A stretch of 64,000 nt of DNA, taken from NCBI RefSeq assembly GCF_000321225.1, contig NW_004450662.1, forward strand, positions 1,192,915 through 1,256,914. Reading direction: 5' to 3'. Positions 31,600 through 42,429 of this stretch are shown here, in pieces. How positions within the stretch are numbered: position 1 is the stretch's first letter; each line of letters opens with the position of its first letter. Origin of the DNA: Odobenus rosmarus divergens (Eukaryota > Chordata > Mammalia > Carnivora > Odobenidae). Position numbers and translations under genes: made by a program. The notes beneath the pieces were generated by a model. It was not told where the DNA came from and made no database searches. It worked only from the letters and a program-made list of their open reading frames with translations.

Positions 31600-32221
31600 T
31601 AGCTACATATTTTCTTTAAAAAATAATATCTTGATTTGGATTGATTTTAATTTTATATAAAGGGTAACATGCAATATTTATTATTTTGGGGCTTGCTTTT
31701 TTTACTCAAATTCTATTACTAAGACTAATCCATATTGTTGCACATAGCTATTGCTCATTCATTCTGACTGAGGTTTATTATTGTATTATATACCCACGCC
31801 ACAGTACATTTATCCATTCTCCTGTCAGAATACATTTGTATGGTTTCTAGGGTTTTGCTGTTTATGAATAGTGCTGTTATGCACATTTTCATCCATATCT
31901 ACTGGTGGACATGTGCGTGAGCTGTCCTTGTGTATTTTCCTAAGAGCGAGATTGCTGGGTTGTAAGGTATTTGAATGTTCAACTTCACAAGATGATGCCA
32001 AACTGTTTCCAAAGTGGTTGCACATTTCACACTCCCACCAGCAATGTGCAAAAGGTTCTGTAGATCCACACTCTACCAACACTTGATATTGTCGAACTTC
32101 TTAATTTCTGACAGACAAATGGGTGAAGATGGTATCTCATTTGCCCTTGATATGCATTTCCCTGATCATTAATGAAGGTGAACATCCCTTCATATGTTTA
32201 TTGACTATATGTGTTTCTTTA
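31600..32221 (-). mobile_element. L1M 3' region, antisense
   Basis: A second antisense L1 segment repeating the same blocks ('catatctactggtggacatgtgcgtg', 'gattgctgggttgtaagg', 'ccaaactgtttccaaagtggttgcaca', 'gcatttccctgatcattaatg'), so it is a separate insertion from 30571-31430. Confidence 0.88.
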
Positions 32222-32345
32222 ACCAAATTAAGAACTTCTGTTCATCAAGACACTGCGAATAAAGTGAAAAACAAGTTACAAAGCAAGGCGAGTTATTTGC
32301 CACACACATAGCTGACAAAGATTTAGTGTGAAGAATATAGACAAG
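32222..32345 (+). mobile_element. L1 segment in opposite orientation
   Basis: 'ACCAAATTAAGAACTTCTGTTC', then 'gacactgcgaataaagtgaaaaacaag' and 'acatagctgacaaagattt' is plus-strand L1 ORF2, lying just 5' (in L1 terms) of the antisense segment it abuts. Suggests a 5' inversion. Confidence 0.7.
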
Positions 32346-32832
32346 AAGGGGACAACTCACCCCAAAGAAATGACAGGCATTTCTCAGAAAATCCTCCTGG
32401 TTATTACTGTTAACTATAAAAATGTATTTGGATCCATACCAGCAGCTAGTCACAGAGTGGAGATTTCTCACATCAAATGGAAACTTTCTTTAGTGTAGAA
32501 ACAACTTTCCAAGGCCTTGTCCTTAGCTAGTTCAGAGATTAGTCAGAAAAGCCTGCTACTTTCTCACTTGCCAGCTAGAGAAATCATCTGAGTCCAGAAA
32601 AGGTGTTCACAAGGATAAAAGCTCAAAGCCAAGATACTCTCCCACATGGTTGCCTAGGGACAGTCAGGCCTTAGAAAACCCTAAAACTTAAGGCATGAAA
32701 TCACCATCTTTCTCAAAGAGAACTACTCGACACTTTCCCCATCAGGGACCTTCCAGAGCATTCCCAGGGAAAGTAGGGAATCTTCTGCTCACTATTCATG
32801 AACTGAAGAAAAGGGGACCATTTCTCTTGCTC
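32346..32832. other. Unique sequence
   Basis: Nothing recognised. Confidence 0.4.
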
Positions 32833-32847
32833 TAAAACTGCTCTCAG

Positions 32848-33046
32848 GGATACTTGGGTGGCTCAGTTGGTTAAGCATCTGCCTTCAGCTCAGGTCATGA
32901 TCCCAGGGTCCTGGGTTCGAGACCCGTGCCGGGCTCCTTGCTCAGCGGGGAGCCTGCTTCTCCCTCTGCCTGCCACTCCCCGCACTTGTGCTCTCTCTCT
33001 CTGACAAATAAATAAATAAAATCTTTTTAAAAAATTTTAAAAATAG
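32848..33046 (+). mobile_element. Can-SINE (arctoid type)
   Basis: Full element from GGATACTTGGGTGGCTCAG to AAATAAATAAATAAAATC. Perfect 15-base duplication TAAAACTGCTCTCAG at 32833 and 33047. Confidence 0.95.
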
Positions 33047-33061
33047 TAAAACTGCTCTCAG

Positions 33062-34270
33062 ACTAATGACAAAAAAAATAATAATCTATATAGAACTAAT
33101 TTCTCTCCGACATTCCTTGGAGCCAAAGAAATGGTTAAATATTTAGGCTTTGAAGGACTTCCCTGCTCAGATGTGAGTTTCTGGTGAAGAGTAAAGACAA
33201 GGACTATAAGAGGTCAGCAAATAAACGAATTAAAGGCAACGGGCACTAGCTGTCAATAATCTTCAACATAGGCTACACAGCCAATAAAGCCCACAGAGGT
33301 CTATTCCGGAGTGCAGCTGAGGCTTCCTTCCAAGGTTTCCCCTTGTGCCTTCGGAGGGACTTGGAGAAGGAAGGTTCAAGCTCTAGGAGAGCACCGAGAC
33401 AGAGAGATAAATAGGGACTGAAATGAGAGTCGGCTCTCATGCCCCCGCTTCTGTTTCACTAGCCAGTTTCCTAACACGTTGCTTGCCATTTGCAGTTAAT
33501 AGCAAGTGTCTTCCCGTATTCATTCACTTACCTGTCAGGGGTACCTATTCCCTGTGCAGCAGTGTGAAGTCTGAATCGCAGATTATGCTTTCGGTGCTAA
33601 CCTGTCAGTCCCAGGATGTCCTCCGCGGAGACCCAGGCAGCCACAGAAAAGTGACAGGCAGGCAGGTGGCTAGTTGCACTGACCTGAAGAAAACTAACTA
33701 AAAGCTGGACCCTTGCAATGGAAGCTACCAGAGGAACTGGCTAACAAGACATCCTTTCCAATTTCCCAGCTGGGTTTGGATGAGATCATTAGACATGTCT
33801 CCACTGGGGAGTGTCAAGGTAAGACAGAGCTAGGTGATAAGACAGGCAGCTAGAAAGTCTGAAGGCTTCCCCTTCAAAACAGAGGAAACATCCTCTTTGG
33901 AGCTGGGAGGAGTTGGAGTGGTCAAGCTTGTGATCTCCTGCACACATTGGAGGAGAGGGTGTTAGATGACACGTCAGCTCGGGGTCCCTGAATTCCTGGG
34001 TGGAACGTGAGAGTCTGGCTGATTCGGGTCATCCTCCAGGTGACCCGTTCTCCCCCCCCATCTAGATGAAGCAAATTCCTACACCACATATTAATCTAAG
34101 AGGCCTCTGGGAGAACATACTAGCTCATTTGAAAATCATCTTTCATAACTATTCCAGAATTCTTTCCAGCCGCTATAACCGCAAATCACAGATTGTTGAC
34201 ATTTCCAGCAGGACCACAGGTCAGTTTATCCCTTGGTGAAGATGGGGTGGTTCACGCCCAAATACGTCAT
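33062..34270. other. Unique sequence, repeat-poor
   Basis: 1.2 kb without recognisable repeat or gene. The frame at 33423-33701 has no domain. Confidence 0.4.
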
Positions 34271-34277
34271 TACAGCT

Positions 34278-34278
34278 C

Positions 34279-34316
<38 letters not shown>
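34278..34316. repeat. (TC)n(AC)n compound microsatellite
   Basis: TCTCTC... passing directly into ACACACAC. Confidence 0.9.
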
Positions 34317-34639
34317 CACTTCTACATAGCTTCTTTATAGCCAGCCAAACAAAAACAAGACTGAAAACAGAAAAAAAAAAAAAAATTCTCCTATCCAACC
34401 TTTTTTTCCCCTTTTATTTCCTTCCTCATCGTCTTCCCACTGCTGTTTGGGGCCTAGAGAGTTCTGGGTAGTTAGTGTTCGATGTTATTAAGCAAAAATT
34501 TCTTGTGACAGCCACCATGTCATCTCGTAGTCTTTTGGCATTGATAGAGACAAGAAAAGAGCTTATAAAATGCACACATTTCCTTCCTTCCAGGAAACTG
34601 GGACATCAACAGAGATTTATAAAATACACACTGTCCTCC
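34317..34639. other. Unique sequence with A-tract
   Basis: A 16-base A run at 34370-34385, nothing else recognised. Confidence 0.4.
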
Positions 34640-35110
34640 TTACTGAAAACTGGCGCTGTATATTGAAAGCAAGTAACAACAATTCCTTCCTGTATTGTTT
34701 AATTATGAGCTGACGCAGCCAAGATAAAGGCCCAACCAATCGAGGGCTCAAAAATGCCAATCATTCTGTGAAGAAAGCTGAGGTTTACTCTCTCCTTTTA
34801 TTATATTTGTTATGATTTCAGTTTGTTCGGCGGTAAATGCAATATCGACATTTAGAACTCCTAGAGAAAAAAAGAAAGAAAGAAAAAGGCAACCAAAACA
34901 TTGCTAACTTCAAATATTTGAGCAGCTTCCAACCGGAAGCCACGGGTTTTTCTCACTCTGTCTTTGATTTTATTTCCCTCACCGTCCCCCTCCCCAACAT
35001 TTCCACAGAGGCATATCTTCCAGTCAACAATGTATTTGCAATCAATATCTCTTCTGTACAGCATGCATGCAATCATGTTCTAAATGGAAAAGGAAGGTTA
35101 TTGAGTGCAC
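34640..35110. promoter_or_regulatory. Candidate conserved non-coding element
   Basis: Repeat-free block with TTGTTTAATTATGAGCTGAC, CGGTAAATGCAATATCGACA and CAGCATGCATGCAATCATG, plus a short (GAAA)n at 34868-34888. Regulatory role is inferred. Confidence 0.35.
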
Positions 35111-35329
35111 TCATTGAGATCATCTGACTGTGGCCAGAGCTGGGCGAGGACGTAGTCAGACAGTGGAAACCGGACAGTGAGGAGAAGGATGCTCTCTGCG
35201 TTACTAATTGACGGTGTTGGCAATCATGCTGAGCTCTCCAGCTCCATCCATCTTAAAGTCCAAATTATTTTAGGTTTCTTGTTATTGACATACTAGCAGA
35301 GGCAGGGAGTTGTTCTTAAAGAAGTAATG
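35111..35329. other. Unique sequence
   Basis: Nothing recognised. Confidence 0.4.
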
Positions 35330-35705
35330 CATCTCCTTCCCCTTGACATTTCCATAAATATAATTGTTTATCTCTCCAATCTAACTAGTGCCCCGGATAA
35401 CTTTTATAGGCATTGGACCCTTTCTTTTAGTTTTCTAGATTTTTTTTCCTTTTGGATAGGTGGGAGGGCTTCTCCTCTGCTATTAGTGGCATCTGTGACT
35501 CAGGGCTCTTTAAAGTCCTGCTCACCCCATCATTACACCGCTTCTCCCTCTGCCCACCACTATCCATGAACTTTTACAGCTCTCTCACTAGACTGGGAGC
35601 CTTCTGGGAATAGAGAGGCCTTGTGGCATTCATCTTTGTATCTCCAACATCCAAAAAAATGTCTGGCATGGAGGGACAATGTAAATTTGTTGAATTAAGA
35701 AATGA
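35330..35705 (+). repeat. L2 3' end, sense
   Basis: 'TCACTAGACTGGGAGCCTTC', 'cattcatctttgtatctccaaca', 'atgtctggcatggagggac' and 'aatttgttgaattaagaaatg' are the L2 3' terminus. The upstream part (35330-35550) is weaker. Confidence 0.65.
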
Positions 35706-35721
35706 AAAAAAAATGCATGAA

Positions 35722-35757
35722 TGAATCAGTTAATCAATCAATCAATCAATTAACTGA
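35722..35757. repeat. (AATC)n tetranucleotide tract
   Basis: AATCAATCAATCAATCAATT with diverged edges. Confidence 0.85.
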
Positions 35758-35847
35758 ACGTATCAGAGATGGTAGTGTTACGGAACCTGGACTGGATCGC
35801 CCGACGGAAAAACCAAGCAGCACCCGGAGATCTTGGAGGACAGGAGG

Positions 35848-35853
35848 TTTATT
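35848..35853 (-). promoter_or_regulatory. Poly(A) signal of the solo LTR
   Basis: AATAAA on the minus strand, within GCGATAAATAAACC, downstream of the TATA box. Confidence 0.65.
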
Positions 35854-35920
35854 TATCGCCGGCGGGCTCAGACGAGAGGGATCTCCAAAGGTCTGAGCTC
35901 TGAGCACAAACAAAGGGGGC

Positions 35921-35928
35921 AATTTATA
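35921..35928 (-). promoter_or_regulatory. TATA box of the solo LTR
   Basis: TATAAATT on the minus strand, about 70 bases upstream of the poly(A) signal, as in gammaretroviral LTRs with a short R. Confidence 0.6.
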
Positions 35929-36112
35929 CACTTCTACATAGGTCTGCATACTTGGCACTTTTGGGGCGAAGCGGGGCAGGGAGAAGGACCCGGATTCGTG
36001 CACGTGGGAAGCAGAGCAGGGAGAAGAACCCGGAAGAGCCCCAGGGCAAGGACTGGGACTCTCCCGCTGGCTCGGTCGGCCATCTTAGGACACAGATTGT
36101 CCTTATCAGTAG

Positions 36113-36639
36113 CAGGAGAATGTTCTGGTAAATTGGAAAATCTTCTTGGAGCTAATAGAGAATGCTGTCATCCCCCGTCCCCACCCACTGCCACCACTAT
36201 ATTGTTTCCAGAACGGGCAACTCCAAAGGGCTGGAGGAATTCCTAGAAGCCTTGGTCTGTATTCTAGTGGTTTTCCCACACAAAAACTTCCAACGGGGTG
36301 AGATTGCCTTGTTTCTAAGGTTTAATGATTCAAAAATTAAAATATTTTAAAAGTAACATTGGGCTAGGTGAATTGGGGGCTATTATGTTTAGGAGACAGT
36401 GAAAATTCTTTCCTCTTTGTGCCAGTCAGAAAGGGATTTTTTAATGAAATATGGCACCTGAATCAGGGCAACTCTGTGAATTAGCTTTAGCAAGAAAGCC
36501 AGGAGAGAAAATAGTGACTAGTTCATTGCCTAGCTCAAAGCAGGGCTCAGCAAATGTTTGCGATAATGTTGCATAAATTAATCAGCTCCTTTCTGTGGCA
36601 TGCTTCTTTCAAGTACCCATTCATGAACTTGAGCCCTCT
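36113..36639. other. Unique sequence
   Basis: Nothing recognised. Confidence 0.4.
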
Positions 36640-37145
36640 TCGGCATGTCCTGAAGTTAGGCCTGTTCTAGCTACATCTGCAGTTTCGTCCCTTGCCTCTC
36701 GTGCCCTTGACTCCCACAGCCAGTCAGACTCGTGACTTGTAACTCCGGGAATGCTCTGCCCTCCTGGGCCTTCATGCTTTGGAATGCAGTGCTTCCTTTT
36801 GTCAATGTGACCATTCTCCTAGTATCATCTCCCTGGTAGCTCGTACTTACCTTTCAAAATTTAGCTTAGGGTCACAAGCCCAGGAAACTGTCCCTCACCC
36901 ACCCTCCTCCTTCTTCAGTGGCCCACTACCCCTTCATTGTCATAGCAGCCAGCCTATCTCCCACAAACTCTCAGCACACAGGACTGACTCCCTTTGTCTG
37001 TATACCTTCCATTCCGTTGTTTCGTAGGGTTCATGAGATTAAGCTGATGTTTTCTGTCTCTGTAGCCCAGCACCAAGCACAATGCCTAGAAGGGTCCATA
37101 AGTGGTTGCTAATGAACAAATACATCGATGAATTAATGAAAGAAT
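36640..37145 (+). repeat. L2 3' end, sense
   Basis: 'GGGAATGCTCTGCCCTCCTG', 'ttacctttcaaaatttagctt', 'aggaaactgtccctcacccaccc', 'tctctgtagcccagcaccaagcacaatgcctagaagg' and 'gaattaatgaaagaatg' run in L2 order to its terminus. Confidence 0.8.
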
Positions 37146-37737
37146 GCCAACCACTGAAAGAAGTCTGGAGATGACCTTGGAGAAGCCACATAACACAGAA
37201 AGCTGCCTCTAGACATGAGCCGTGAGTCCAAAAACATGAGCAGAGAGATGGGTTGTGGGGGAGAAGCTCAAAGTGAGCAAAAATGCAGAGACCCCTGCCA
37301 ACAAGCAGGACCAGAGGGGAAGGAGAAGTTTATGGAGTCAGGGGCTGCCTGAGGTGGGGTTTACTGAAACTGCTGGAATAGTGCCCACAGAGCCAGAGCA
37401 GAGAACCTTCCCTCCCCTCCCCCAGGGTCTAGAAGGCATGAGAACGAGCTATCGCATGGAGGAGAGGTAGAGGCAGAGTGGCACCAAATGAGTGGGGCTT
37501 TCCCATGGGGACTGGATTCAGCACTGATCAGGTACAAGCTGCTGTGTGAAGAGCTAGCATGAAGGAACAGGCTCCAGGGGTCCCTGACTCCAATGAGTTC
37601 GCCATCCCATCCTGAGCAGTGTAGAGTGGCTCTGGAAACGATGATGTGTGGGCAACGGCTCCGAGCAGCCAAGATGTTGCTAACAGTGGGGAGATATTCA
37701 CCGTCATAAGCAAGAGATCAAAATGAGATGGAAATGA
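37146..37737. other. Unique sequence
   Basis: Purine-rich, no repeat or gene recognised. Confidence 0.4.
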
Positions 37738-37970
37738 CATGTCACAGCATTTTAATTCAGCCTTTGTATTTTGGAATGTTTTAATTAAGGTTTATCTGTT
37801 ACCATTATGACTGTAATCCTGAGAAGCGCCAAGCCTGCCCTGGAAAGGGAAAGAGAGGGGCAAAACATGTCATAATCAAAATAATTATTAATTTAACCTC
37901 ATTAAGTATAGATTATTAATTATTGATGCTATTATTATGCACTGGGGGCAGACCCCTTCGTCTCATCAGT
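37738..37970. promoter_or_regulatory. Candidate conserved non-coding element (homeodomain-rich)
   Basis: Repeat-free block. TTTTAATTCAGCC and GTTTTAATTAAGG lead into AATAATTATTAATTTAAC, GATTATTAATTATTGATGC and TATTATTATGC at 37880-37940, a very dense TAAT/ATTA cluster. Regulatory role is inferred. Confidence 0.42.
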
Positions 37971-38039
37971 TTGTGGGGAGGTGGAGTGCGGCAATGCCTG
38001 GGAGATCCTTCCCCTGACAAGGCAGCTACGCTGTCTCCT

Positions 38040-38345
38040 TCCCATGGAGTTCCTTCCCCCAGATCTCCTTTGCGAAATTCTGCATAAAGTCCACACCATG
38101 CTGGGTTTGAGAGAGAGGTTCTGTGTTTGGTTGTGTGCCCACCACCCTGCCCTTCACTCCCCTGTGTGGAGCTAGATGCTCCTTCCTCTGCTCTCAGGGC
38201 CCCCTGCGGCCATCTCGCAATCGTTACTGCACTGGGCTTGCTTGCAGGTCCCGCTCCCCACAGCGGGCTGGGAGCTCCTTGAAGAGATTTACTGTGCCCT
38301 TCATCTTTGCATCTCCTCCAACATCTCTTACCATCCCAAAATCTG
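38040..38345 (+). repeat. Probable L2 3' region, sense
   Basis: 'CGGGCTGGGAGCTCCTTGAAGAG' then 'actgtgcccttcatctttgcatctcctccaac' fits the L2 block 'gactgtgagctccttgagg...catctttgtatccccag'. Confidence 0.55.
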
Positions 38346-38545
38346 CAGGGAAACTGGGTCTAATATTGCTTCAACATTGGAAGAAAGGAGGAGGGAGGAA
38401 AGGAGAAGAGGAAATGGGGTGGGGGGAAGATTGTAAGACAAAAGGCAAAGAAACCCATCCTGATGAGTGAGGATCCTTAGTGACCTGGACCAGCAGCTTC
38501 TCCATCTTCCCAAGGGCCCATCGGCCCTGGGCCCAGCACCCACCC
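38346..38545. other. Unique, purine-rich sequence
   Basis: 38380-38430 is GGA-rich. Nothing else recognised. Confidence 0.4.
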
Positions 38546-38567
38546 ACATACATACACACATGCTTGT

Positions 38568-38602
<35 letters not shown>
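38546..38602. repeat. (CA)n microsatellite
   Basis: About 15 uninterrupted CA units from 38571, preceded by an imperfect CACATACATACACACATG lead. Confidence 0.9.
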
Positions 38603-38925
38603 ACCTGCTATATCTTTCCATTCTTCATAGGTGTAAGTGACTAATGAATATCAAAGCAAAGTGATCAGGTGGCCTTTACAAGCTTCAGTGCCTACCAGGA
38701 TAACAATAAGTCACTCTGGCATTCTAAATGCCTGCTTGGAAAATGTAAACAAAAGAGGAGACCTACCCAAAGAAATTAATTTCATTCTAAAATGTGTTCT
38801 TTGTATTTGATCTTCTTGGGAGTCAAGTGAGACTTGCCTGGATTCAAAGGTTCTAAACCCAATTCCAACATGTGGGGTGGGGGGGGATTTCCTACACTTC
38901 AACTGAATTCTGACCCTATCTACCT
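38603..38925. other. Unique sequence
   Basis: Ends with a G9 run at 38879-38887. Nothing recognised. Confidence 0.4.
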
Positions 38926-38929
38926 GGGG

Positions 38930-39580
38930 ACAGCTTCAGATCCTGCAGGTTAAGGCCTGGGTCTCATGACACTGCCCCCACTTCAGATGCCAATCACAAG
39001 TAGCAGGTCCCCTGGTTACCCACAAGCTCTGACTTGGCTACAAGTCAGAGGTCCCCATGACCCCCTCCCCGGGTTCTATTAATGTGCTCAAGTGGCTCAT
39101 AGAACTCAGGGAAATGCTTACTTTTGTTTACCTGCCTATTAATGGACATGATAAAGGATATAGATGAAAGCTGGATGAATAGGTACATGGGGCAAGGTCT
39201 GGAAGGGTCCCAAGCACAGGAGCTTCTGTCCCTGTGGAGATGGGGTGCATCACTCTCCTGGGGTGGACATGTTCACCAACCTGGATGCTCTCCGAACCCC
39301 AAGCCATTGGGATCTTATGAAGGCTCCATCTCATAGGCATGGTGGATCATTAACTCTAATCTTCCTCCCTTCTCTCTTCTTTAGAAATTAGGGGGCAAGG
39401 CTGAAAATTCCAAGCTTCCAGTGACTAGCCCCCATCCAGGAGGCCACCCAGAGTTGCCTCCTTAGAACAAAAGACACTCTTATCACTTCTGAAATTACGA
39501 GGATTTCAGGAGCTCTGGGGAGTTCCTGTGCCAGGAACTGGGGGCAGAGACCAATACATTTTTTTTTCTATTATCTCACA
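38930..39580 (-). mobile_element. Old ERVL/MaLR-class LTR, antisense
   Basis: 'GCCAATCACAAGTAGCAGG', 'tggctacaagtcagaggtccccatgacc', 'tcatagaactcagggaaatgc', 'aggtacatggggcaaggtctggaagggtcc' and 'gagttgcctccttagaac' follow a mammalian LTR I recognise but cannot name with certainty. The minus strand begins TGTGAGATAATAG at 39580, a plausible LTR start. About 650 bases. Confidence 0.65.
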
Positions 39581-40464
39581 GGGATATTCATCAAAATGAT
39601 GAAGGGACACAACTAGTCAGATGAAGTCATAGAATAATGGATACAATTTCCACTGATGGTTTCCCTGACATTCCTCAGAGCCCTGAGGTTTCACGGAAGT
39701 GCCTTAGAACCACTGTGGCAGGGGAGGGCGGGGGGAGCTGGTGTAACCAGTAAGTCTTGCTTTCACTGTTTTATGTAACAGTTCTTTGTTTAGACCTAAT
39801 TTGTGAAAAGAGTTCTGCTGTGTAAAAAAGCAGAGCTATTCCCTTTCCTCCTTTTAGGGCAGGGGAAATAGGTCCTCAAGCTCAGGGGTCCCACAGTTGG
39901 TTGGTGGCAGAGATGGACACAGAGGCCATGTCAGCGACTCCAGCCGTGGCTCTTTCCTCCTCATCACACCCCTTTCCCTCCCCTCAGCCCTGCACAGTGA
40001 GTGTCCTGTTGCCGGGCTCTGAGCAGCCGTGCCTGATGTGGGCAGCCCACTGACCAGGCGTGAGGCTCTCAACCAGCAAGCTGCTCCACCAATGACTGTC
40101 TTCAGAAAGACCCAGAGCCGAATCCAGGACCCTAGAAGGACCTCTGAGGCCACAGTCCCCCACAGCTCCTGTAAGGGGCCAGGCAGGAATCACCTCTTGC
40201 CCCCGATAGACTAATGACAGACCCGCTTGTCTGGGGCCTGGCCTGTGTTGCAAGAATACATCTTGTTTCTACTCTATAAGCAAGTTTACCTCCTGAGAGA
40301 AAGGAGGCTGCCCATGGCGCTGAATAGAGCCTAACTGGCTACTTTAACTGCTCGCAGACAAAATGGAAAAGGGGCTGATATCAGCATACTTATTTTCAGC
40401 TCCTGTGCTGGAGCCCTACATTCCTGACGTCTCTGTGGCCCCTGTGTTCCGTAGCTGACACCCT
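39581..40464. other. Unique sequence
   Basis: G-rich run at 39720-39737. Overlapping frames on both strands at 39854-40253 lack domains. Confidence 0.4.
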
Positions 40465-40675
40465 AGCTAATCACTAATGTTTAAACACTTACTGTGTGTC
40501 AGGCCAGGTGCTAAGAGCATTATATGTTGTCTTCCCAACCCCTCTGTAAGACAGGTACCCTTGTGTTTACCATTTTGCCGAGAAGACACAGAGGCTTGAG
40601 AGGTCCAGTGACATACCCAAAGTCAGAGATGCCCTAAGTAAAAGGCATTGGACGCTCCAAATCCACAGCTCCAAG
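40465..40675 (-). repeat. MIR, antisense
   Basis: 'AAACACTTACTGTGTGTCAGGCC', 'taagacaggtacccttgtgtttaccattttgccgagaagacacagaggc', 'ccagtgacatacccaaagtcag' match antisense MIR over most of its length. Confidence 0.8.
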
Positions 40676-41174
40676 TGAGACCCCAGAGACTCTCCTGATG
40701 TCACATAGTCTCTTCCACTTACTCACAAACCATCACCCTGTTCAAACATTCCCATGCTTCAGAATCCCATTGCTACCTCCCGGATCCAGCTTATGCCCTT
40801 GGAAGTAGCTCTGAGAACTCTTGTCACACCATCTGTCCCAGCTGGGGGGTGGGGGGGTCAGAAAATTTGCATCACAGTACCCCTACGATATAGACGGAAG
40901 GGCTTGACATGGATTCTTATCTCTAAAAATATCTCATAGAAAGGTATCAGAAATTCCGTGTGAGTTCTTTTTTTCTTTATGATCTTAAACATGAATCCCT
41001 CCTGCAGTATTTTCTTAAAATACCAATACCCTTAAAGGGTAACATAGTGACTTCATAGCATCATAGGCTGAATCAATTGACCAGATTTCCTGTCCCTCTG
41101 AAAAGGCTGACCAAGGAGCTCCCCACTCAGAGATCATTGCTCATCTGTGGAAAAGGGACCTTATGCCCATCTCA
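40676..41174. other. Unique sequence
   Basis: G-run at 40843-40857. Nothing else recognised. Confidence 0.4.
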
Positions 41175-41290
41175 TGTCATCTCCATGGCAGCCCTGGGAG
41201 GGAATATGATGATCCCATTTTACAGATGAGGACAATGTAACTCAGAGAGGAGGCAGTACCTCTCATTGTCACCCACGCCAGGCTGGAAAG
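41175..41290 (-). repeat. MIR fragment, antisense
   Basis: 'ATGATGATCCCATTTTACAGATGAGG' with 'caatgtaactcagagagg' is antisense MIR centre. Confidence 0.7.
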
Positions 41291-41854
41291 AAGAAAAAAT
41301 GACCGTGGGCCTGGAGAGAAGAGAACATATTCAAGAAAGGCTTCAGGAGTAGACGTTCGTGATTTTTGAGTCCTAGGACCCATCGGCCTAGCGCACATAA
41401 TTGGACACACACTCCACACTATCTTTGTGACACCTGTTCTTCTGTTCACTCAGGTCCTGCAGATAACTTTTTTTCAGTGGTTAGGGGAGGGAGGAATATT
41501 TTATTGCTTTGCATCAAGTAATAGATAACACAGAGCTTTAAATCCAGAAACGACTATGAAGATTTAGTCCCATCTCGACATCTGATCTCCTGATTCCCAA
41601 ACTAATATTTTCTTTCTTCCTACTAGGTTGTGTGATGTTTGAAATCTAATGTGTAAGAAAAAAACCTTCTGAAAAATCTTTCTGTTACATGATTTCATTT
41701 TTTTAAGGTACATTTGATTTGTTTGCAATGTATTTCTTGTCTCTCAGGACCCAGAATTCTGAAAGGCAGATTCCTCAGGAATACTGATCAAATATTATTA
41801 GCTTTGCAGTGCCCTGAAACAGAAGAGAACGTGAGTGGGATTAACGCTAAAAGA
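41291..41854. other. Unique sequence
   Basis: Nothing recognised. Confidence 0.4.
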
Positions 41855-41940
41855 AACTCAACAAACAAATATTGATTGAGCACCTACTGTGTGTGAGGCA
41901 GCATGTGAACTCCATTGACAATAATTTGCAAAGCTCAAGC
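41855..41940 (-). repeat. L2 3' terminus, antisense
   Basis: 'AACAAACAAATATTGATTGAGCACCTACTG' then 'tgtgtgaggcagcatg' is the antisense L2 end. Confidence 0.75.
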
Positions 41941-42429
41941 TTTGACTTCCAGGTTCCAGGGCCAATCTGGAGGGTGTGGGTATGGGTATGTGTGCGCATA
42001 TGTTTCCATGGGCACGCACGTGAGCAAGTTATTGCCCCCCTCCATTCTCCACTTTTCCCATGGTGAACCAAAATGAATAAATCCCTATAAACAGCCTCTC
42101 TCATGAGCAACCTTGGAAATAAGTCTTATTTACAAATATTTCATCAGCCCACCTACCTCAAAGCCCTCTGTTCCCCTGATGACTGTTGAATAACATAAAT
42201 AAGACTCAGAATGAGTTCCTTCTACTGGGCATCAATCATAGCTTTCCTGGGCAGATACGTAAGCGATCCAGGGCAAAGCTACTCTTGGAGGTGTTGGAGA
42301 ATGTCTGCAAATTATGGATGCAAAAGTCCACGGCTTTTGGGCCTGGACCCTAGATAGCCGGTCTAGTGAAAGAGGGGACAAGGGGTACCTTTGTCAAGCT
42401 CCTGACATTATTTCTCACATTTTTACCAC
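41941..42429. other. Unique sequence
   Basis: A short TG/CA alternating run at 41975-42020. Nothing else. Confidence 0.4.

Larger units (their letters stand above)
35776..36108 (-). mobile_element. Solo LTR of a gammaretrovirus-like ERV
   Basis: 333-bp element. On the minus strand it starts TGATAAGG and ends CGTAACA (TG...CA). A perfect 4-base duplication GTAG flanks it (35772-35775 and 36109-36112). It has a TATA box and an AATAAA in the right order and spacing for a U3-R-U5 LTR. No internal retroviral sequence, primer-binding site or second LTR adjoins it, so it is a solo LTR left by recombination. Its CpG content and intact ends indicate it is far younger than the MLT1 LTRs. The 4-base duplication suggests class I (ERV1). 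The family name cannot be given from memory. Confidence 0.75.

Noticed and set aside
35722..35757. (AATC)n tract as a CRISPR-like or regular array
   Set aside because: Simple tetranucleotide slippage in a vertebrate genome; CRISPR arrays do not occur here.
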